From Lepidodermella squamata (Eukaryota; Gastrotricha): DNA of 64,000 nucleotides. The stretch spans positions 2,480,001 through 2,544,000 of the forward strand of contig JBLDXI010000020.1 in assembly GCA_047495785.1 (NCBI GenBank), in the 5' to 3' direction. Shown piece by piece: positions 60,101-64,000 of this stretch. The translations under genes and the position numbers were made by a program. How positions within the stretch are numbered: position 1 is the stretch's first letter; each line of letters begins with the position of its first letter. The notes below the pieces were generated by a model. It was not told the origin of the DNA, made no database searches, and worked only from the letters and a program-made list of their open reading frames with translations.

Positions 60101-62499
60101 TACTAGCGTTTGCTGACGACGGAACACTTTTAGGCATGAACCACGACGAAATTTCACGACTACTTCACATTTTCGATTTGGCTTGCACCGAATTGGGTCT
60201 GAAAATTAACGCGGCAAAAACTCAATATATGATTATTTCTAGAGACGAGTCAGCCACTCAAAATTACGAATTGGAATTGAACGGGAAAAAACTTGAAAAA
60301 GTGACCAAATTTAAATATTTAGGGAGCATTATTACCAGTGACGGCAAAATCGATGAGGAACTAAACTACAGAATTTCTAAGGCAGGCAGTGTTTTCGGCG
60401 CCATGAATAAATTCATGTGCAACAAAAGTCAGGTTTCCATAGCTACAAAACTTAAGGTACTGACATGTGTTATAATACCTACCATCATTTACGCCTGCGA
60501 ATCGTGGAACATATCGATAGCCCAAGAAAATAGACTAAACACTATAGAATATCGATGGCTTCGATCTATAGTAGGTGTCCACCTAATGGACTATATTCCA
60601 AATATAGACATTCGACTTGCGTTATGCGGAGGTCTCATTGAAGTGAGCCGCATTGTTGAAAAACAAAGGCTAAGGTATCTAGGGCACATAATTAGGTCAC
60701 GAGACTATGACGTAGAAGGACTAATACGCAAAATATATATTTGGACGCCTCCGCTTGGGTGGTTTGCACCCAGAGGCAGACCTCGAACCAGATGGATCAA
60801 CGGAGTGCATAGAAGCCTAATTAAAGTAGGTCTTACTAAGGAAATTCGCCGGAAAAAGAAAACCAATAAGAACAATAAGGTCAAGGATAAGAAAAATAAA
60901 GCCACTAAGAAACGAGAAAATAGAAAAAATCCCGGCGAAAAGGATTTTGAGATCAAAATTATTCCCGATGTCCAACTAGCGGAATCGGTTTCTTTTGTAA
61001 AAGATGAATGGCGCATGGTTGTTAACTCGATTGAAAATTACGAATTCTATACAAAAAGCAGAATCCTCGACTGTGGGGGTGGGTGAGGATCATTCTTCGC
61101 CTGCCTTCGCCCTCTTCAAAACCGGAAACGGTACACGACGCTCAGTCCCGAAGAGGATAAATAAAAACATTATTATTATTATTATCGTTATTTTTATTTT
61201 ATCGAAAAACCCTAAATATGAGTTTGCCAAATAGTTCCAACAGGAAATGGAAATAAATCTTTTGATGGTTTGTTGCTTAATTTTCCGGAAGAGTTGAATT
61301 CGATCCTTGAAGAGCTTTTAAATGAGTGGAAGCTGGTTTAAATCTGCCTTGATAAATTTATAATTGACCAGTTTTATTAATTTGTGTCTATTTTATTTTC
61401 AGAATATTCGCTGATTTATCCTGGCCTGCCTAGCGCTGGAATTGCAGTGGCTGAAATCGTCGGAATTCTCGCGTTAAATTACTCCAAGTCAAAAATGTCG
61501 AACGACCAGTCTGATATCCACCAGATCATCGCTGAAGCTACGAAATTCGCTTTTGCAGATCTATTCCAGCTTCCTTCTACCGCATATTCCGACGCTCAGC
61601 AGCTCACTAAGTTTGCCAATTTTCTAAAATATTTGATAAGTTTTATTTTTCTTATGCTAAAAATTTAGTGAGACTCGGTGGAAAACAATATTATCAATGA
61701 TCGACCCTTCAAAAGTTCCTACAGAGTGGGACAAATACTCGCTGCGTGGTGGTCAGCTATCGGCACTCCCTCAGGCTGAAACCACCGGAAATTTCATATC
61801 GGCTCTCGATGAGCGGGAGCAATTTGTTGCGTTGACCCTCAGTCTGGGATCTCCATTCGGCTCGATGATATTCACTCCCGATGGCTTTGTGCTCAATAAT
61901 CACATGGAAGCATTTTATTACGATAATAAGCTCAAGTCACATGTAAATTGTATCTAATATTTTTGATTATTTTTATAATAATTTTTTTACAGCCGAATTT
62001 TGTTGCTTCGAACAAGCAGCCGTGGTCTATTCAAGCTCCTATTATCGCTCATGTCCCCCAAAGTTGCAAAATCCGAGCGGCGGTAGGTGCCGTTCCTTAC
62101 GTCCCCACCGAGTATTCGAAGAAATCGTCGGATAAAGTTGAAAAAGTGGCTGTTTCTTCTGCCTGGCACGTCATTCCAAACACAGCCGAGGTGATATCTC
62201 GACTTCTATCGGGCAAAGAAGCCGCCTCAAAATCGCTAACGCGTTGGCGGTATTCGCCGTTGCCGTTAACCGGCGATCCCCGGGTTTTGTTGGTCGAAGG
62301 AAATTTTACGAATGCAACGCAATACTTCGGACCTGGAAGCAACGCAATGAAAGGGCTGGGTCTATACGACATTGCGACTCAGGAAAGTCCGATGGCAATA
62401 GCTGGGTTGGTTATGAAAGAATCTGACCACATCCTGGACAAATCGGACCCTCGAGCGCCGTCCTATGTGCCGCTTCATTTCGGCACTGATACTTCGTGA
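57140..62499 (+). CDS. GGT7: gamma-glutamyltransferase 7-like membrane protein, interrupted by a LINE in an intron
   Basis: A type II membrane protein of the gamma-glutamyltransferase (GGT) superfamily, nearest GGT7, whose enzymatic activity is uncertain. Exons 57140-57161, 57215-58324, 61235-61267, 61403-61610, 61669-61942 and 61993-62499 sum to 2154 bases (717 residues). A cytosolic Ser/Pro-rich N-terminus precedes the membrane segment GIGAVVLVTASLVLAFSLSIG. FGAVVSPARECSEIGLKLL, GSAADAAIAMALCAGVV and ESSGLGGDGFAIYH follow, as in GGTs. At the autocleavage site the sequence is ETTGNFISALDE, with the likely catalytic Thr at about 497; the usual His two residues on is Asn. PFGSMIFTPDGFVLNNHMEAF follows. 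Two donors are GC, not GT, both AG|GCAAGT. The third exon is only 33 bases (or 24 with an alternative acceptor). Confidence 0.85.
57162..57214 (+). other. GC-AG intron 1 of the GGT7-like gene
   Basis: The donor reads GAAG|GCAAGTCT and the acceptor TTTCAG. Without splicing the frame stops within the intron (TAG at about 57197). The exon pair is in frame only with this GC donor. Confidence 0.7.
58355..58367 (+). repeat. 5' target-site duplication of the LINE
   Basis: TCGTTATTTTTAT here is identical to 61185-61197 on the other side of the retrotransposon, the mark of target-primed insertion. Confidence 0.85.
58369..61086 (+). CDS. LINE ORF2: partial APE endonuclease plus reverse transcriptase
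   Basis: The frame encodes 905 residues; the first Met is simply the first in the truncated copy. Residues 1-110 are the C-terminal part of an APE-type endonuclease (GDLNGRI, DYILVD, ESDHRLVRG). The reverse transcriptase spans about residues 330-650, with NGKAPGIDEVRPEM, CQNYRGISLLSVVGK, motif A LVFIDLEKAYDLVDR, motif B LRQGCPLSPLLF and the catalytic FADD in NLLAFADDGTLLG. KYLGSIITSDGKIDEEL follows. The C-terminal part has the LINE pattern RLRYLGHIIRSRD and GRPRTRWING, then a Lys/Asn-rich tail. A short repeat (SETANSETAMSET) sits just before FADD. Without its 5' part the copy should not be autonomous. Confidence 0.92.
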   Translation: MGDLNGRIMSAQKSKTVGPYGDNIRNDKGDLWIEFANSNNLCFINTFFPNIGYTWQRGNGKTLRRSFLDYILVDKSEKDKFDVCDVQEEPILESDHRLVRGVIKCPNFQRKKVDIKKSIKHHLLRNEENSSKFNEILASNIANENENPVSIEEKWVNTKSNLLDAARSSCGERKVGKISEKPLWWTPLANKIIQKGKENFKNYTKGHIDRENYTIARNEKNQALERLKIIKDQTEFSELDKLLENPTDYDNIKKFWLEIKKLRGENREKSEPNPLEKEDGSLTSGIDEILEVMKKYFIDLLQGLEKEPNNPDDEILLDKNPNLTEITLTEIKNAIDHMKNGKAPGIDEVRPEMIKALSEANIEWLREILNRAWIDKRVPEEWSTAIITPIYKNKGEKSKCQNYRGISLLSVVGKLYAIILERKLRALIGSKISKLQFGFQPLKGTRDCIYVLRQIIEKIIFFKKELHLVFIDLEKAYDLVDREKVWAALQNMGVEPSLIEAIQSLYKVNKVAVRVDSELSDFFYVTRGLRQGCPLSPLLFIATFNKICEKISAEKLGFPISETANSETAMSETDFLNLLAFADDGTLLGMNHDEISRLLHIFDLACTELGLKINAAKTQYMIISRDESATQNYELELNGKKLEKVTKFKYLGSIITSDGKIDEELNYRISKAGSVFGAMNKFMCNKSQVSIATKLKVLTCVIIPTIIYACESWNISIAQENRLNTIEYRWLRSIVGVHLMDYIPNIDIRLALCGGLIEVSRIVEKQRLRYLGHIIRSRDYDVEGLIRKIYIWTPPLGWFAPRGRPRTRWINGVHRSLIKVGLTKEIRRKKKTNKNNKVKDKKNKATKKRENRKNPGEKDFEIKIIPDVQLAESVSFVKDEWRMVVNSIENYEFYTKSRILDCGGG
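61166..61184 (+). repeat. (ATT)n tail of the LINE
   Basis: A run of about five ATT units at the 3' end of the retrotransposon, directly followed by the target-site duplication. Simple trinucleotide tails rather than poly(A) are usual for RTE- and CR1-type elements. Confidence 0.8.
61185..61197 (+). repeat. 3' target-site duplication of the LINE
   Basis: A second copy of the 13-base sequence at 58355-58367, without mismatch. Confidence 0.85.
61235..61267 (+). other. 33-base micro-exon of the GGT7-like gene
   Basis: Acceptor CCAAATAG and donor GATG|GTTTGT enclose 33 bases encoding about 11 residues (ending GNGNKSFD). They link SNFR to EYSLIYPGLPSAG in frame. A second acceptor (CCAACAG) would give 24 bases in the same frame. 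The call rests on frame logic; longer exon choices lead to stops. Confidence 0.55.
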
Positions 62500-64000
62500 T
62501 TCCAATCATTATTCATCATGCATATTTTCTCACTTCTTTCGCAAATTCCTGTTTAAAAAAGAAACTGATGTCATTTTTTCTTCTATGTGTGCCTATTATA
62601 ATCTGTAGACTATTCAATCTCAACGTGCGATGTTTGTGCGGATCGGGTTGTTATTTTTTCAATGAGGGGTTTTTCGGAATATTTTTATTTGTGCAAATCG
62701 AATCTTGTTCGGGAATAACATCATTTTTTGCCTGATCTTTGTAATGAAAAAAAACGTTTTATTTCGACCGGTTATTGCGAAAAATCCAAACGACATGAAA
62801 ATCGAGCGGCTTATTACCCTCTCATATTTTTTCCTAATTACTGCTTGGTAAAAAAAAACTGAAAAATAAGCTTTTAATAATTGAAATTCCTAATATTTTA
62901 ATAGCCATTGAGTGAAACGTAGATGTGTTTGGTAGTTTTTGTCTTGTGATATTTGTTGAGTTGCCGAACGTTTGGTTATCAAGAAGATTTATATCTAATG
63001 GTTGTTTAGTTTGTGGCGTGTTGAAACTGTATGTCACCCCTGTATTTATACATAAGTTTGCGATATCGAGGCAGCCGTCCAAATGTGTATAATAATTTTG
63101 TTATAATCTCGACTTCGGGTGCTTTATGAATGGTATATTATTCGGCGGAAATTTGCGGAAAGTCGTTGGATCTGAATAAAAATGGGTCAAAGCAAGTTAT
63201 TTCTTTTTAATGTTGCTGCTGACGTGGTTTTTTTGAACGCTTTGCGCTGTTCAAAATCAGTGCTATCATGTGACCAGAGCTGATCGAATTTCTTCGCCTG
63301 AGGAAAGATAGGGCGAGGTCTAACTGACAAGGCCTTTATGGTCGAATGGCAGTATTGCCTAATGTCCGATGGCATTAATGGCCAATGCCTGATTCAGAAA
63401 TTATTGTTCCGAGAAATTTGACCTCTTTTAGAAATCGATAATTCTGGGGCTTCAAGAGCATTCCTGACTTGAGAATCCTCGACAGGACTTCTCTTATGGT
63501 CTTTCTTAGTCTTTCTTAGTCTTCGATAGTGTCTGCCTAAATACAGCGTGTCCAAGAGGTTGCGCAACTATTCAAATTCAACTAATTTGTTTAAATCAAC
63601 CTACAAAATTGACCTAACCGAAGAAATCAACAATTTACCGGAGAAACCCCGGAAAACCCCGACGGTAACTGGTTCGGTAATTTTCGGTATTTTACCCCGT
63701 TGTACCAAATTTTTCCGGACTTTTTTAATCCCATTAACAAGTGACATAATAAGACTTAATAAGTACTTGATTACTATTCTCGTGATTTTAGGAATTTTCT
63801 GAGGCCTCTCATTTTAGATTTTCTGAGCCCTTTTCCATGTATTTTCTTTGCTTGCGTTATTTACGTGACACGCTGTATTGATGTCATCATGTCCAACGAC
63901 ACACGTATTATACAAGAGGCCGTCAAGAAGTTGGTTCACATGATTTTGCATGTCATTCGATGCATTTTTTATTCCGAATTGCATTCGAGTACAATTTCTG
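62500..64000. other. 3' flank of GGT7-like gene, no gene recognised
   Basis: AT-rich DNA with the GGT7 3' UTR. AATAAA occurs at 63175 but is about 675 bases from the stop. A possible small inverted-repeat element lies at 63542-63877. Several short open frames here show no recognisable protein. Confidence 0.45.
63542..63877. mobile_element. possible MITE-like element with short terminal inverted repeats
   Basis: TACAGCGTGTC at 63542-63552 is matched by its reverse complement at 63867-63877, giving a 336-base interval bounded by TA on both sides. This is the layout of mariner-type elements, whose ends often start CAGNGTGTC. The similarity stops after 11 bases and an inverted match this short can be chance. 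No transposase is present. Confidence 0.25.

Larger units (their letters stand above)
58368..61184 (+). mobile_element. 5'-truncated non-LTR (LINE) retrotransposon in GGT7 intron
   Basis: A 2.8-kb element in the same orientation as the host gene, flanked by a 13-bp duplication and ending in an (ATT)n tail. The 5' end falls inside the endonuclease region, as is typical of truncated LINE copies. The remaining reading frame has no stops, so insertion looks recent. The tail and the RTE/CR1-like style of the protein suggest an RTE- or jockey-related clade; I cannot place it more closely. It lies within a 2.9-kb GGT7 intron and should be spliced out. Confidence 0.92.

Noticed and set aside
63548-63802. 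84-codon plus-strand frame near the right end
   Set aside because: Low-complexity product overlapping the possible inverted-repeat element; no motif or splice partner.
1-64000. tRNA, rRNA, CRISPR arrays or bacterial operons
   Set aside because: No cloverleaf with A/B boxes, no rRNA-like sequence and no regularly spaced repeats were seen; gene structure is eukaryotic throughout.

Overview
The window is nuclear DNA of a small-genome invertebrate animal. Every conserved gene is split by canonical introns, most about 50-70 bases long. Gene density is about one per 5 kb, and non-coding DNA is AT-rich. The gene set (PAX6, an axonemal dynein, synaptojanin, JMJD6, WDR48, a peptide-type GPCR) is metazoan, and DNAH2 plus a CSTPP1-like gene imply motile cilia or flagella. 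An interstitial run of CCCTAA/TTAGGG repeats argues against nematodes (TTAGGC) and most arthropods (TTAGG). A spiralian (flatworm, annelid or relative) fits, but I cannot name the species from sequence alone.

Layout. 1-555 (+): last exons of an unrecognised multi-pass membrane protein. 1.1-3.0 kb (-): JMJD6 with a Ser/Arg tail. 3.5-6.2 kb (-): glycogen branching enzyme. 6.4-8.3 kb (-): ABCD4-type ABC half transporter. 9.2-10.6 kb (+): CSTPP1/C11orf49-like gene. 11.4-16.8 kb (-): synaptojanin. 17.0-20.3 kb (-): two tandem, intronless, class I type photolyase genes. 20.3-24.7 kb: gene-poor. 24.7-27.6 kb (+): rhodopsin-type GPCR. 28.7-33.3 kb (-): PAX6. 33.3-36.9 kb: long PAX6 upstream region. 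36.9-53.4 kb (-): DNAH2. 54.6-56.9 kb (+): WDR48/UAF1. 57.1-62.5 kb (+): GGT7-like gene, with a young LINE-type retrotransposon in one intron. 62.5-64 kb: no gene recognised.

For GBE1, ABCD4, CSTPP1, JMJD6, PAX6, the GPCR, WDR48 and GGT7 I joined exons by hand at splice sites. The summed coding lengths are multiples of three, which supports the models. DNAH2 and synaptojanin were only partly resolved exon by exon.

The genes are not one pathway. The most unusual items are the tandem bacterial/fungal-type photolyases, one with a CRY-DASH-like substrate pocket; a 28-codon in-phase extra exon in the DNAH2 C-terminus; two GC-AG introns in the GGT7 gene; the LINE with a clear 13-bp target-site duplication; and the telomeric repeat inside a DNAH2 intron.
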